A DNA stretch of 26,392 nt from NCBI GenBank assembly GCA_047973225.1, contig JBKEBQ010000036.1:1-26392 (forward strand), in the 5' to 3' direction. This document shows, piece after piece, positions 1 to 8,396 of the stretch. Source of the stretch: JBKEBQ01 sp047973225. GTDB taxonomy: Bacteria; Bacillota_I; Bacilli_A; Erysipelotrichales; Erysipelotrichaceae. The number at the start of each line of letters is the position of its first letter. The first letter of the stretch is position 1. The translations under genes and the position numbers were made by a program. The notes beneath the pieces are model-generated. The model saw only the letters and a list, made by a program, of their open reading frames with translations. It was not told the origin of the DNA and searched no databases.

Positions 1-1422
1 CTCTGCAACAGCCGCAATGATATCTTGATCATTATCACCAATTACAACAATATTATGTGCATCGTGTGACACACTACTTGCAATAGCACCGCCCTTTATC
101 CCAAAGCCTTTTACAGGACAAGCACTTACCCCTGCTGTTTTCCCATAGCGTTCTATCACGCATAACTTTGCATAGGTATCATTTGCGACAAACATTGCAT
201 CCCCCGGAACTTCTTCATTGCGTAATTTCGTCAATAAAGAATAAGGAATTAGTTCCATAACTTGATTCTTTGTATATTTTTTTACCACCAAATCCTTTTT
301 CGTTATTGTTTTAACGCTAATCGTATTACACAAGGCACTTGTAATCTTTGTATTATCACAATACGATTGGATCTCTTCTAGATCCATCCATGTTCCATTT
401 TTCATAATTTTTTCTGGTTGCACCTCTTCCAATGATGAAAACACCAATAAGTCAGCTTTATAGCCCGCCCCTATTGCTCCAACATTACGTAAACCAAACG
501 CTTTCGCTGGATAATATGATGCCATTTTATATGCTGTTATTAGCGGCACTCCCAATAGTATTGCTTTCCTTACACAGTGATTGATATGTCCTTCTTCATC
601 AATATCTTTTAAATGTTTGTCATCTGTACAAAATAAACACTGTTCAAAAGATACATTTTCTTGCAAAAGTCCAGTAATAATGGCTTCTAAATTATGTGCA
701 CCACTACCTTCACGAATCATTACATAATACCCCGCCCTTAACTTTTCTAAAGCTTCTTGTGCACTTTCACATTCATGATCACTCAAAACCCCCGCACTGC
801 GATAAGCTGCTATTTCCTTTGTAGAAATTGCGGGCGCATGCCCATCAATATGTTTTCCTTTAAATAGGCGAAGTTTTTCTAGCATCGCTTGTTCACTATT
901 TAAAACATCATAAAAACGCATGACTTCTCCAAGTCCTAAAATTTTATCATTATCTATATATTCTTTCATATTGTTTACTGAAAAAGCCCCTGCCCCATTG
1001 GTATCGATATCTACTGCCGGTACACTAGAAGGCATCATCAAATAGATATCTACAAGTGGCTGTTCAATTGCATCCAACATATAATCAAGTCCTACTTTTC
1101 CAGCCACATTCACGATTTCATGAGGGTCTGCAATAAGTGTAGTCGTTCCTTTTACAACAAGTTTTTTGGCAAGTTCTAGTGGCGTTATCATACTGCTTTC
1201 AATATGCATATGTGCATCGATAAAACTAGCCGTAATATATTTTCCACTACAATCAATTTCTCTGTCTCCTCGATATTCACCAACGCCAACAATACAATCC
1301 CCAACAATAGCAACATCTGCGATAATGAATTCCTCACTAAAAACGTTTAAAACTGTTCCACCTTTGAGTACAATATCCGCTGGTTGTATACCCTTCGCCA
1401 CTTGAATTTTATCTTTCTTCAT
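1..1422 (-). CDS. ade: Adenine deaminase, C-terminus beyond left edge
   Basis: This gene encodes an adenine deaminase of the amidohydrolase superfamily, which converts adenine to hypoxanthine and ammonia in purine salvage. 474 codons are visible and the frame is still open at base 1; the family is usually about 570-600 residues, so roughly the last 100 are missing. Visible hallmarks are the metal-binding motif HMHIESSM after an N-terminal beta segment, then DPHEIVNVAG, GHAPAIS, SDHECES and CTDDKH, in the order seen in Ade proteins. The ATG at 1422 has an AAGGGAA ribosome binding site a few bases upstream. It is preceded by a plausible sigma-A promoter (1451-1478) and appears to be transcribed alone. 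The motif order makes the assignment strong; only the C-terminus is unseen. Confidence 0.93.
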   Translation of the reverse strand, partial: MKKDKIQVAKGIQPADIVLKGGTVLNVFSEEFIIADVAIVGDCIVGVGEYRGDREIDCSGKYITASFIDAHMHIESSMITPLELAKKLVVKGTTTLIADPHEIVNVAGKVGLDYMLDAIEQPLVDIYLMMPSSVPAVDIDTNGAGAFSVNNMKEYIDNDKILGLGEVMRFYDVLNSEQAMLEKLRLFKGKHIDGHAPAISTKEIAAYRSAGVLSDHECESAQEALEKLRAGYYVMIREGSGAHNLEAIITGLLQENVSFEQCLFCTDDKHLKDIDEEGHINHCVRKAILLGVPLITAYKMASYYPAKAFGLRNVGAIGAGYKADLLVFSSLEEVQPEKIMKNGTWMDLEEIQSYCDNTKITSALCNTISVKTITKKDLVVKKYTKNQVMELIPYSLLTKLRNEEVPGDAMFVANDTYAKLCVIERYGKTAGVSACPVKGFGIKGGAIASSVSHDAHNIVVIGDNDQDIIAAVAE

Positions 1423-1450
1423 TTTATTTTCCCTTCATATATATCTCTCT

Positions 1451-1478
1451 ATAATATTCTTATCTTATCATATATCAA
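1451..1478 (-). promoter_or_regulatory. Predicted sigma-A promoter of ade
   Basis: On the minus strand, TTGATA (1473-1478) and TATTAT (1451-1456) are separated by 16 bp, about 30 bp upstream of the ade start. No operator-like repeat or riboswitch was recognised in the short leader. Confidence 0.45.
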
Positions 1479-1543
1479 CTTAAAAAAACGAATACCATTG
1501 CTTTTATGTACCCGTTTTAGAAAACTTTATTTACTTGATGTTT

Positions 1544-2269
1544 TTATACTTCAAGTGCTTCGCTATTTACCTTCTTATCCAATTGACGATAGGCTTCCAT
1601 ATCACTTAAAGAAATATAAGGTATCAATACCAGCATCATGATAACTGCCACAACATAAAAGGTAATCGCCCCTATGAATCCTATTAATATATACCATCCA
1701 ATAAAAGAAAGATCCAATATCCATAAATCGAATTTATACCCTTTGCTAATGCTACTGCTTTGCGCAAAAACTTCACCAATCGATAACTCTGGATGTTCAA
1801 GAGCAACAATACTAGCATAGCGCCACTTGTATGTAAGATAAATCCCTGGAAAAATGAATGCTAGACACCCTATGATAACTGCTATTACATAAAGCAATTG
1901 CACGACCGTAATTCTTAAAAATATCCGTATTTTAAAATATTGTACAATCTGTGGTTTTTCATCCCCACTCAATAATCCTTTCAAATACTTTTCCACAATT
2001 GTTTCTGTTGGCATCAATAGTATATACAATATAAACATAATCACAATAAGCCACCAAAGTGAAAAGAATATACGTTGTATCGCTGGATTTACTAGTATCA
2101 ACTCACCACCTTCAGAAACATTTATATCCTCTTCTATTGTGACTTGCACAACATTCATTATTTGTGGTGTTGAAAGAAAACTTAAAACCAATCCCGCCAT
2201 AAACGCTTTTACAAAAAACTGCTTGTAGATTTTTTTTGCTTTCTCTTTATAGACTTTTCGCTCAAACAT
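1544..2269 (-). CDS. DUF975-family integral membrane protein
   Basis: This is a 241-residue multi-pass membrane protein. It has about five hydrophobic stretches (near residues 22-40, 68-88, 112-143, 182-205 and 205-225). The central part carries FPGIYLTYKWRYASIVALEH followed by a segment resembling DUF975 proteins (a Ser-rich helix, then KGYKFDLWILDLSFIGW). DUF975 members have no established biochemical function. The ATG at 2269 has a GGGAGGT ribosome binding site and overlaps the end of the upstream HD-domain gene by 8 bp, so the two are probably co-translated. No obvious strong terminator follows; only a weak 6-bp hairpin without a good T-tract lies downstream. The family assignment comes from recalled motif resemblance, not a search. 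Confidence 0.7.
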   Translation of the reverse strand: MFERKVYKEKAKKIYKQFFVKAFMAGLVLSFLSTPQIMNVVQVTIEEDINVSEGGELILVNPAIQRIFFSLWWLIVIMFILYILLMPTETIVEKYLKGLLSGDEKPQIVQYFKIRIFLRITVVQLLYVIAVIIGCLAFIFPGIYLTYKWRYASIVALEHPELSIGEVFAQSSSISKGYKFDLWILDLSFIGWYILIGFIGAITFYVVAVIMMLVLIPYISLSDMEAYRQLDKKVNSEALEV

Positions 2270-2747
2270 AATCTACCTCCCCGTTATCAATCGATAACTC
2301 CCTCATAATATTCGCTAAACGTTTTCTTTCCTTTACTTTTATATCCATTGTCGGATTATACAAATAGTGGGCTAAAACATCTGCATCTTTCAACACTTCA
2401 TCATATACTCCATGAATGGTTATTTTATCGCTATGACAATAAATTGCATGACAAATCCTCTTTTTTTCTGCAATAGACACGACTTTGAGTGCTGATAATG
2501 CTTGTTCTGCCAATAAAGAACCTTGTCTGGCATGATCTCGTATATCATTTTTGGTATACGTATATATATCATGTAATAAGCCCATCATATGCGCCATCTC
2601 AACATTTAAGTTTCGTTTTTTCGCTAGTAACGATGCACACTGCGCAACACCAAACAAATGTACATACCCAATGATGCGCATTTGTTCATCATGATTATTG
2701 TCCAATGCCTTACAAACATAACGTTCAACAGATTGAATTTTATTCAT
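2262..2747 (-). CDS. HD-domain hydrolase-like protein
   Basis: This is a 161-residue cytosolic protein of the HD metal-dependent phosphohydrolase superfamily. The signature is a histidine in the YVHLFGVAQ segment, the HD pair in GLLHDIYTY, a further histidine in DHARQGSLLAEQAL, HAIYCHSD, and an aspartate in KDADVLAHYLYNP. The substrate cannot be predicted; small HD proteins of this size include nucleotide phosphohydrolases and stress-related enzymes. I chose the ATG at 2747 because AAGAGG lies just upstream. A longer reading from 2786 would begin inside the preceding transcription terminator. It overlaps the DUF975 gene by 8 bp. Transcription may come from read-through or from a weak promoter downstream of that terminator (TAAAAT near 2770). 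Confidence 0.75.
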   Translation of the reverse strand: MNKIQSVERYVCKALDNNHDEQMRIIGYVHLFGVAQCASLLAKKRNLNVEMAHMMGLLHDIYTYTKNDIRDHARQGSLLAEQALSALKVVSIAEKKRICHAIYCHSDKITIHGVYDEVLKDADVLAHYLYNPTMDIKVKERKRLANIMRELSIDNGEVDYV

Positions 2748-2784
2748 TGCTCTACCTCTTGTTTTAATTTTATCACACAACCAC

Positions 2785-2815
2785 AAAAAACGGTAATTCT
2801 TGTTACCGTTTTTTT
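2785..2815. terminator. Bidirectional intrinsic terminator after ABC exporter
   Basis: A perfect inverted repeat of AAAAAACGGTAA and TTACCGTTTTTT flanks a 6-base loop. It lies immediately downstream of the ABC permease stop codon at 2818, with A and T runs on both sides. Confidence 0.85.
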
Positions 2816-2817
2816 AT

Positions 2818-4065
2818 CTATTTTCCTTTTGTTTTTAAAATTTCAATAATATTGGCATTGGAATAATCCAACACACCAACTTCATAATACCTTACACCTT
2901 TTTTTATGAGCAGATAAATACCAAGACTACTGAACAGTAACGATATACTCAATTCGATGAGTGGAACATGTTGAATCAGTAAACGACAAGGCATAAACAA
3001 CATATTGAAAAATGGTACAAACGATAAATACATTCCCCAACCTTCACTTAAATCTTGCGGATTATTTAATGCGAGTGTCAAATAATAAATACCCAAAAGG
3101 ATCAAATAAAAGGGCGCTTGGATACTTCCTGCCTCTTCTACGCTACTCACAAAACTCGATACAATCACCATCAACAATTGCATCATTAAAATACCCAACA
3201 TTAAAAAAAGTAAACAGCATATTACCCGGGTAATCAGGTCCAAATCAATATCAAAGCTAGCAATGAGTTGATATAAATTTTGTTGCGGAATTTGTAAAAT
3301 ATGTAGCTCATTCACAAACGCAAGCAAGCCTTCACCTTTATCATAGAGTAAACGCACCACAAACCAAAACAGCACAAAAGCGGTATTCATACATGTTTGT
3401 GCGACAACAATTAACCATCCCGTAATCATTTTGGATAGAAAGTGGGTCTTCGCACTGACACTTGTTAAAATAAGCTCCAAGGTTTTGGTCGACTTCTCAT
3501 GAACGACCTCACCTGCCACAGCACTAATAAAGGATACCATCATAAAATAAATGCTTGTAATCAACACAAAAATAATTGTTGATTTTTCTTCCGATATATC
3601 AACATTTTCAATATATACGTCATTTTTAACTTTCATTACTTGTTGGTAGTCTGCAATCAAATTAGCACTTCCACTTTCCATAAGCAAACCATCTCTTCGA
3701 TATTGCGTCAAATACATTGAGAAAGCATTCAATTCCAATTTATTTTTCGCATATTTACTATGCAGAATATACCCATTTTGTTGTTCTAAAACATCATCAC
3801 CAACAAGAACGGCTTGTTTGATACTTCCTTTTAATTCTTTAAACTCATAGTTCTCATTTGCAACAGAATTCAAATATGTAAGCTCATCCGCTGCGATTCC
3901 CTTTGTATATATATATGTTGTTTCAAACATCGAAGGATTGATAACCCGCAACAATTCACCACCAAAAAAAATAACACCAATAACCAAAAAGATAATCCCA
4001 TTAAAAATCATCGTACTCTTATTCTTAAACCGTCGTTTAAATGAAAATGCAACCAACTCAAACAT
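2818..4065 (-). CDS. ABC-2 type exporter permease
   Basis: This is the 415-residue membrane subunit of an ABC-2 type exporter, resembling NatB/YhaP-like permeases. It has one hydrophobic segment near residues 20-40, then a large extracytoplasmic domain of about 130 residues, then a bundle of five to six membrane segments from about residue 160 to 390. That layout is typical of the ABC2 membrane 3 group. The segment VAGEVVHEKSTKTLELILTS is the characteristic cytoplasmic coupling motif after the second membrane segment. The gene overlaps its ATPase gene by 8 bp, so the pair is translationally coupled, and a strong terminator follows. The substrate is unknown; relatives move sodium, drugs or peptides, and nothing nearby decides among these. 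Confidence 0.85.
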   Translation of the reverse strand: MFELVAFSFKRRFKNKSTMIFNGIIFLVIGVIFFGGELLRVINPSMFETTYIYTKGIAADELTYLNSVANENYEFKELKGSIKQAVLVGDDVLEQQNGYILHSKYAKNKLELNAFSMYLTQYRRDGLLMESGSANLIADYQQVMKVKNDVYIENVDISEEKSTIIFVLITSIYFMMVSFISAVAGEVVHEKSTKTLELILTSVSAKTHFLSKMITGWLIVVAQTCMNTAFVLFWFVVRLLYDKGEGLLAFVNELHILQIPQQNLYQLIASFDIDLDLITRVICCLLFLMLGILMMQLLMVIVSSFVSSVEEAGSIQAPFYLILLGIYYLTLALNNPQDLSEGWGMYLSFVPFFNMLFMPCRLLIQHVPLIELSISLLFSSLGIYLLIKKGVRYYEVGVLDYSNANIIEILKTKGK

Positions 4066-4924
4066 CTAAATACCTCGCAATCAAATCTTGTAATGATATC
4101 AACTCCAATGTAAATGCTGAAATTTTTTGTTTTTTCAGCTCTTCAATACACACATAAGCATCTTTCAAATGTGAAAATGAAAACGTATATACTTCTTGAT
4201 GACATTCAGGAATAAAGCGACTTTGTATGGGTTGATTGCTATTTACTTTCACCCGATAACAGGATTCTTTTTCCTTTAGTTCTTCCAAATTCCCACTAAA
4301 TATCACCCGACCTTCTTCTAAATAATAAACATCATCACACAGATGTTCAATATTATTGTATTGATGTGATGATAACAGCACAATCTTCCCTTCTTTCTTT
4401 AACTTGAATAGCAACATTTTAAATAAATCTACATTGTTGACATCCAACCCACTCAGTGGTTCATCAAAAATTAAAATATTAGGATTATGAATGAGTGCAC
4501 ATACAATTTGAACTTTTTGTTGATTTCCTTTCGACAATTCATTGATCTTTTGATTTCGATATTTTTCAATATCCAAATATGTTAACCAATACCTTAATTG
4601 AACATCAATTTCTTCATGAGACATCTTTTTTAGCCTTGCCAAATAGCGCACCTGCTCTTCTACACTTAAGTTACAAAACATACTCCGCTCCTCTGGCAAA
4701 TATCCAAAAAGTCGGATACGCTCATCCTTAATCTCTTTTCCCTGAAAGGTAATGGTTCCACTTTGTTGCTTCAATAAACCAAGTACAAGCCGAAAAGTTG
4801 TCGTTTTTCCACACCCATTACTACCAAGCAATCCACAAATTTTTCCTTCTGCTACCTCCATGGATAACGCATGTAAACCTCGCCCATTACGATATACTTT
4901 TTTTATGTTTTTTAATGCTAACAT
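4058..4924 (-). CDS. ABC transporter ATP-binding protein
   Basis: This is the 288-residue ATPase partner of the permease that follows. The order of motifs is complete: Walker A GSNGCGKT (residues 34-41), Q-loop region in YLPEERSMF, signature LSKGNQQKV, Walker B ILIFDEPLSGLD and the H-loop in LLSSHQ. The roughly 80-residue C-terminal extension is common in ABC-2 exporter ATPases of the CcmA/NatA type. The signature LSKGNQQKV, in place of LSGG, is common in the NatA and YhaQ branch. The ATG at 4924 is preceded by GGAGAAGG. It is the first gene of a two-gene operon; no convincing promoter was found between it and the terminator at 5038-5080, although TATATA-like sequence occurs near 4945. Confidence 0.92.
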   Translation of the reverse strand: MLALKNIKKVYRNGRGLHALSMEVAEGKICGLLGSNGCGKTTTFRLVLGLLKQQSGTITFQGKEIKDERIRLFGYLPEERSMFCNLSVEEQVRYLARLKKMSHEEIDVQLRYWLTYLDIEKYRNQKINELSKGNQQKVQIVCALIHNPNILIFDEPLSGLDVNNVDLFKMLLFKLKKEGKIVLLSSHQYNNIEHLCDDVYYLEEGRVIFSGNLEELKEKESCYRVKVNSNQPIQSRFIPECHQEVYTFSFSHLKDAYVCIEELKKQKISAFTLELISLQDLIARYLDV

Positions 4925-5037
4925 ACCTTCTCCTATTCTCCATTTATATATTCACTAAAACTGAGCGAGCACCTAAAACAATCTTTTATAATTGTTGCAG
5001 CTTGTCTTGCATATTTCGTATCCGCTTTTTTGTATAC

Positions 5038-5080
5038 AAAAAAAGGTATAGTTTGTGATTCCACAAAACCATACCTTTTT
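5038..5080 (-). terminator. Intrinsic terminator of the metG operon
   Basis: AAAAAGGTATAGTTTGTG and CACAAAACCATACCTTTTT form a long stem with one mismatch and one bulged base and a short loop. It lies about 35 bp downstream of the acetyltransferase gene, and the minus-strand transcript would end in a U-run. Confidence 0.75.
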
Positions 5081-5116
5081 ATGTCTTTTCGATGCTTTTA
5101 AACAAATGCCTGTTGC

Positions 5117-6028
5117 TTATCCAAAATACCAAACGTTTGGGTGTTCAGATTTATCAAAATGCAATATTTTTTGAATATGCTCACTCGTCTCACTATCTGA
5201 CCTTACTTGCGCATAAATATAGCCTTGATACCCATCGGCAATCAACTTATTCACAAAACTTGCTTGTAAGTACTCTGCTATATGTTCACCACGATAATCT
5301 TCATACACATATAGCATACCCAGGGCACCGTTATCATGAATCCCAATAAATCCAACCAACTTATCCTCAATGAATGCTCCCAACATCCCTTCTTCAATTC
5401 TTTCCGATATATATTTTTCGGTACTCAATCTTGCATATGCATAATGTTCTAAAACTGCTTCTCGATGTGATTGTTGTAACCTTCTCATTTTCACTTTTTT
5501 TGTTACCTTAGGCAATTTGATATTATCTTTTTTTGTATACACATAATTATAAGAAATAAACGTCTCTCGAATGCGCATACGTGGTTCAAATACACCTAAA
5601 AACAATTGGCTATGGGCAATAAAAGAACCATAATCTGGTGGCAATAAAGCCACTATATCCTGTGCTCCTTCGACAGTAATCGTTGTTCCATAATAAGTAT
5701 CACTTGTATAATCATAAAACAAAACCCCATCACGCTCTTCATACAAAACCTTTACATTCCCCCTACGATATACTTCCAGCATTTCAACATGCCGTTTTTT
5801 ATCGCGCTTTAAAAACTTAACGAGATTATCATCACTCGCAAGTACTTCATCCTTGTCCTCATCATAATTTGCCGCAAAGTGTAACAGCAACATTCGAAAA
5901 ATAGCAATGACCATCACAATTGCCGCAACGATACTCATCTCCATTTGTTTTGATGTTATCCCTTTAAATAATAAAGCCATTGCTACCAACAACAATATTA
6001 TACTAGGACGAAATATTTTTCTTTCCAT
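5117..6028 (-). CDS. Membrane-anchored GNAT acetyltransferase
   Basis: This 303-residue protein has two N-terminal hydrophobic helices (about residues 8-24 and 31-50), a linker, a poorly recognised middle domain, and a C-terminal GNAT N-acetyltransferase fold from about residue 180. In the C-terminal part, GAFIEDKLVGFIGIHDNG is followed by LGMLYVYEDYRGEHIAEYL, which matches the GNAT acetyl-CoA binding region (R-G-x-x-I/L-x-x-x-L). The acceptor substrate is unknown; the anchor places it at the membrane, with the catalytic domain probably cytosolic. Its ATG overlaps the metG stop codon by one base (TAATG), so it is the second gene of the T-box-controlled metG operon and should rise when charged tRNA-Met is low. 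A dedicated terminator follows. Whether it has a role in translation or methionine stress is inference from position only. Confidence 0.8.
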   Translation of the reverse strand: MERKIFRPSIILLLVAMALLFKGITSKQMEMSIVAAIVMVIAIFRMLLLHFAANYDEDKDEVLASDDNLVKFLKRDKKRHVEMLEVYRRGNVKVLYEERDGVLFYDYTSDTYYGTTITVEGAQDIVALLPPDYGSFIAHSQLFLGVFEPRMRIRETFISYNYVYTKKDNIKLPKVTKKVKMRRLQQSHREAVLEHYAYARLSTEKYISERIEEGMLGAFIEDKLVGFIGIHDNGALGMLYVYEDYRGEHIAEYLQASFVNKLIADGYQGYIYAQVRSDSETSEHIQKILHFDKSEHPNVWYFG

Positions 6029-7944
6029 TATCTGACGCTTGCTCCCACATCCAAGTCATCAACAAATATGACTTGCATGTCCTCGCTCCTTTCACTTGCT
6101 AAAATCATGCCTTGCGATACTTCTCCGCGAATTGTTGCAGATTTTAAATTTGCAACAACAACGACCTTTCTTCCTATTAAATCTTCAGGTGCATAGCTTT
6201 GTGCAATCCCGCTCACAATTTGTCTGGTTTCAAACCCCAAATCAACTTGTGATACCAATAGCTTATCTGCTTTATTGTGCTTCTTACAAGATATAACTTT
6301 TCCAACACGCAAATCATTTTTCATAAAATCATCAAATGTAATCGTCTCTTTTAAAACCACTTCTGCACCTGCTGCTTGCGCTTCTTCTTGTGCCCACTTT
6401 GCAGCCAATGCTTTTTCATCAATACGCGTGAATAATATCGTTGGCTTCTTAACTACATGATACGATATTTCCCCACCATACATTAAACAATCAAAGTCTG
6501 TTTTTGTCGCTTGCAATTGCTGCAAGACACGTTTAGAAACAGTTGGTATAAACGCCTCTAATATAATCGCACAAATACGAACGCTTTCCAACAATGTATA
6601 CAGTACCGTATGCAATCGATCTCGTTCGCTATCCTCTTTGCCTAATTTCCAGGGCTCACTCTCATCAACAAACTTGTTGGTTCTTTTTAATACATCCATA
6701 ATATGACGAATCGCTTCATCAACATGTAAATCTAACATACTAGTGTCAACCTTATCTGCCAATTGATTGATCATCGTAATCAATTCTTCATCCATGGTCT
6801 TGTGAGTATCTCGATTTTCAACAACGCCGTCAAAATATTTATTTGCCATCGAAACACTGCGATTGACCAAATTTCCCAACACATTCGCTAAATCTGAATT
6901 ACTTCTTTCCACTAATAATTTTTCCGAAAAACCACCGTCATGGCCAAATGGAACTTCACTTAATAAATAATAACGAATGGCATCTACACCATAGTTTTTT
7001 ATATATTCTCTTGGATCTTTATAGTTCCCTAAAGATTTTGAAATTTTACTGCCATCAATAACCAGCCAACCATGACCATACACTTTTTTTGGTAATGCAA
7101 TATCCAGTGCCATACACATAATCGGCCAAATCAAGGTATGGAAACGAAAGATTTCCTTTCCTACCAAATGCAAATCAGCTGGCCAATATTTTTGAAAAAG
7201 TGCGTCATCATCACTTAAATAACCCAATGCACTAATATAATTACTGAGCGCATCCACCCACACATACACAACATGATTAGCATCAAAACAAACAGGAACG
7301 CCCCAAGTAAAGCTTGTCCTCGAAACTGCCACATCTTTTAAACCCGGCTTTAAAAAGTTATTGACCATTTCTTTATAGCGTGTTTCAGGTTGCATCAAAG
7401 AAGGATTGTTTGCTAAATATGTCTCCAATTGCTTTTGATATTTGCTAAGCCTTAAAAAGTAGGCTTCTTCTTTGGTTTTTTGAACTGCCCTAGCACAGTC
7501 TGGACAATTGCCATCAGCCAATTGCGTTTCCGTCCAAAAAGACTCACACGGCCGACAATACCAACCTTCGTATTCCCCTTTGTAAATATCTCCTTGCTCA
7601 TATAACTTTTTAAAAATCTTCTGCACGGTTTCTATATGATATGCGTCTGTTGTCCGAATGAACTTGTCATATGTAATATCCAAATGCTTCCACAAATCTT
7701 TCGCATTATCAACAATCACATCCACAAATTCTTGCGGTGCTTTTCCGGCACTTTTCGCACGCTCTTCAATCTTTTGACCATGCTCATCAGACCCCGTTAA
7801 AAAAAATACATCTTCACCTTTTAAACGGTGATAGCGTGCGAGTGCATCGGCAATAACCGTCGTATAACAATGTCCAATATGGAAATTATCACTTGGATAA
7901 TAAATTGGGGTTGTTATGTAAAACTTCTCATTATTTTGTTTCAT
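6028..7944 (-). CDS. metG: Methionyl-tRNA synthetase
   Basis: This is a 638-residue class I aminoacyl-tRNA synthetase that charges tRNA-Met with methionine using ATP. Visible features are the HIGH motif at residues 22-25, a zinc knuckle with C130, C133, C147 and C150, the KISKS loop at 300-304, an all-helical anticodon-binding domain, and a C-terminal OB-fold tRNA-binding domain (EMAP/Trbp111-like) from about residue 535. Length and domain order match the MetG form with appended dimerisation domain. The ATG at 7944 has an AGGAGG site 9 bases upstream. Expression is controlled by a tRNA-Met T-box leader. The stop codon overlaps the start of the acetyltransferase gene by one base. Confidence 0.98.
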   Translation of the reverse strand: MKQNNEKFYITTPIYYPSDNFHIGHCYTTVIADALARYHRLKGEDVFFLTGSDEHGQKIEERAKSAGKAPQEFVDVIVDNAKDLWKHLDITYDKFIRTTDAYHIETVQKIFKKLYEQGDIYKGEYEGWYCRPCESFWTETQLADGNCPDCARAVQKTKEEAYFLRLSKYQKQLETYLANNPSLMQPETRYKEMVNNFLKPGLKDVAVSRTSFTWGVPVCFDANHVVYVWVDALSNYISALGYLSDDDALFQKYWPADLHLVGKEIFRFHTLIWPIMCMALDIALPKKVYGHGWLVIDGSKISKSLGNYKDPREYIKNYGVDAIRYYLLSEVPFGHDGGFSEKLLVERSNSDLANVLGNLVNRSVSMANKYFDGVVENRDTHKTMDEELITMINQLADKVDTSMLDLHVDEAIRHIMDVLKRTNKFVDESEPWKLGKEDSERDRLHTVLYTLLESVRICAIILEAFIPTVSKRVLQQLQATKTDFDCLMYGGEISYHVVKKPTILFTRIDEKALAAKWAQEEAQAAGAEVVLKETITFDDFMKNDLRVGKVISCKKHNKADKLLVSQVDLGFETRQIVSGIAQSYAPEDLIGRKVVVVANLKSATIRGEVSQGMILASERSEDMQVIFVDDLDVGASVR

Positions 7945-7966
7945 TCAAATATGCCTCCTAAAACAT

Positions 7967-8187
7967 AAAAAACTCATCCAAAGGACGAGCGTAACGTGGT
8001 ACCACCTTATTTCATATAGTTTCCTATACCTTAAATAACGTTAACGCCGTTTTACGCTCATACCTACATATCAATATAAGTGCTCCAAAATCATGTTCAT
8101 ATTATCCTTCATGTAAGTTTTCAGCGACCACTTACTCTCTAAAAATTCAAACAATACTACTCTTTTTGTCCAATCGCAATATCTATA
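7967..8187 (-). promoter_or_regulatory. T-box leader (tRNA-Met) upstream of metG
   Basis: On the minus strand the leader shows the conserved stem I entry AGAGAGTAAG and GGTCGCTG, a specifier region AACATGATTTTGGAGCAC with AUG as likely specifier codon (8092-8094), and the 14-base T-box AAGGTGGTACCACG (7995-8008). The T-box contains the bases that pair with the tRNA acceptor end. An intrinsic terminator follows (CTCGTCC and GGATGAG at 7973-7989, then six T). Uncharged tRNA-Met should stabilise the antiterminator and allow metG and the acetyltransferase gene to be transcribed. The AUG specifier agrees with the downstream gene, which supports the call. Confidence 0.93.
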
Positions 8188-8193
8188 CATACT

Positions 8194-8222
8194 ATTATAA
8201 TCTATTTTTCAACATATGCAAA
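8194..8222 (-). promoter_or_regulatory. Predicted promoter of the metG T-box operon
   Basis: A perfect TATAAT (8194-8199) lies 17 bp downstream of a weak -35 TTTGCA (8217-8222) on the minus strand. Predicted initiation near 8187 fits the 5' end of the T-box leader. Confidence 0.6.
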
Positions 8223-8342
8223 TGCCCAATTGCTATGATTTCATGTTTACAGCTTCACACACACCGTTCCATGCAACATTAAGTAACTTCTACACCTTCC
8301 TTTTCCACTTTATTTCTTTATATCCAGGAGTTATCTACACAT

Positions 8343-8379
8343 AAAAAGCAGATGATCATCCTTTTGTCTCATCTGCTTT
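8343..8379 (-). terminator. Intrinsic terminator of metK
   Basis: AAAGCAGATGA and TCATCTGCTTT form an 11-bp perfect stem, followed on the minus strand by a T-run. It is about 18 bp past the metK stop. Between it and the metG promoter (8223-8342) nothing else was recognised. Confidence 0.88.
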
Positions 8380-8396
8380 CAGCTTATCTTTTTACA

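Noticed and set aside
2748..2786. Upstream ATG extension of the HD-domain gene
   Set aside because: It would start inside the terminator of the preceding operon and has no ribosome binding site, while AAGAGG precedes the ATG at 2747.
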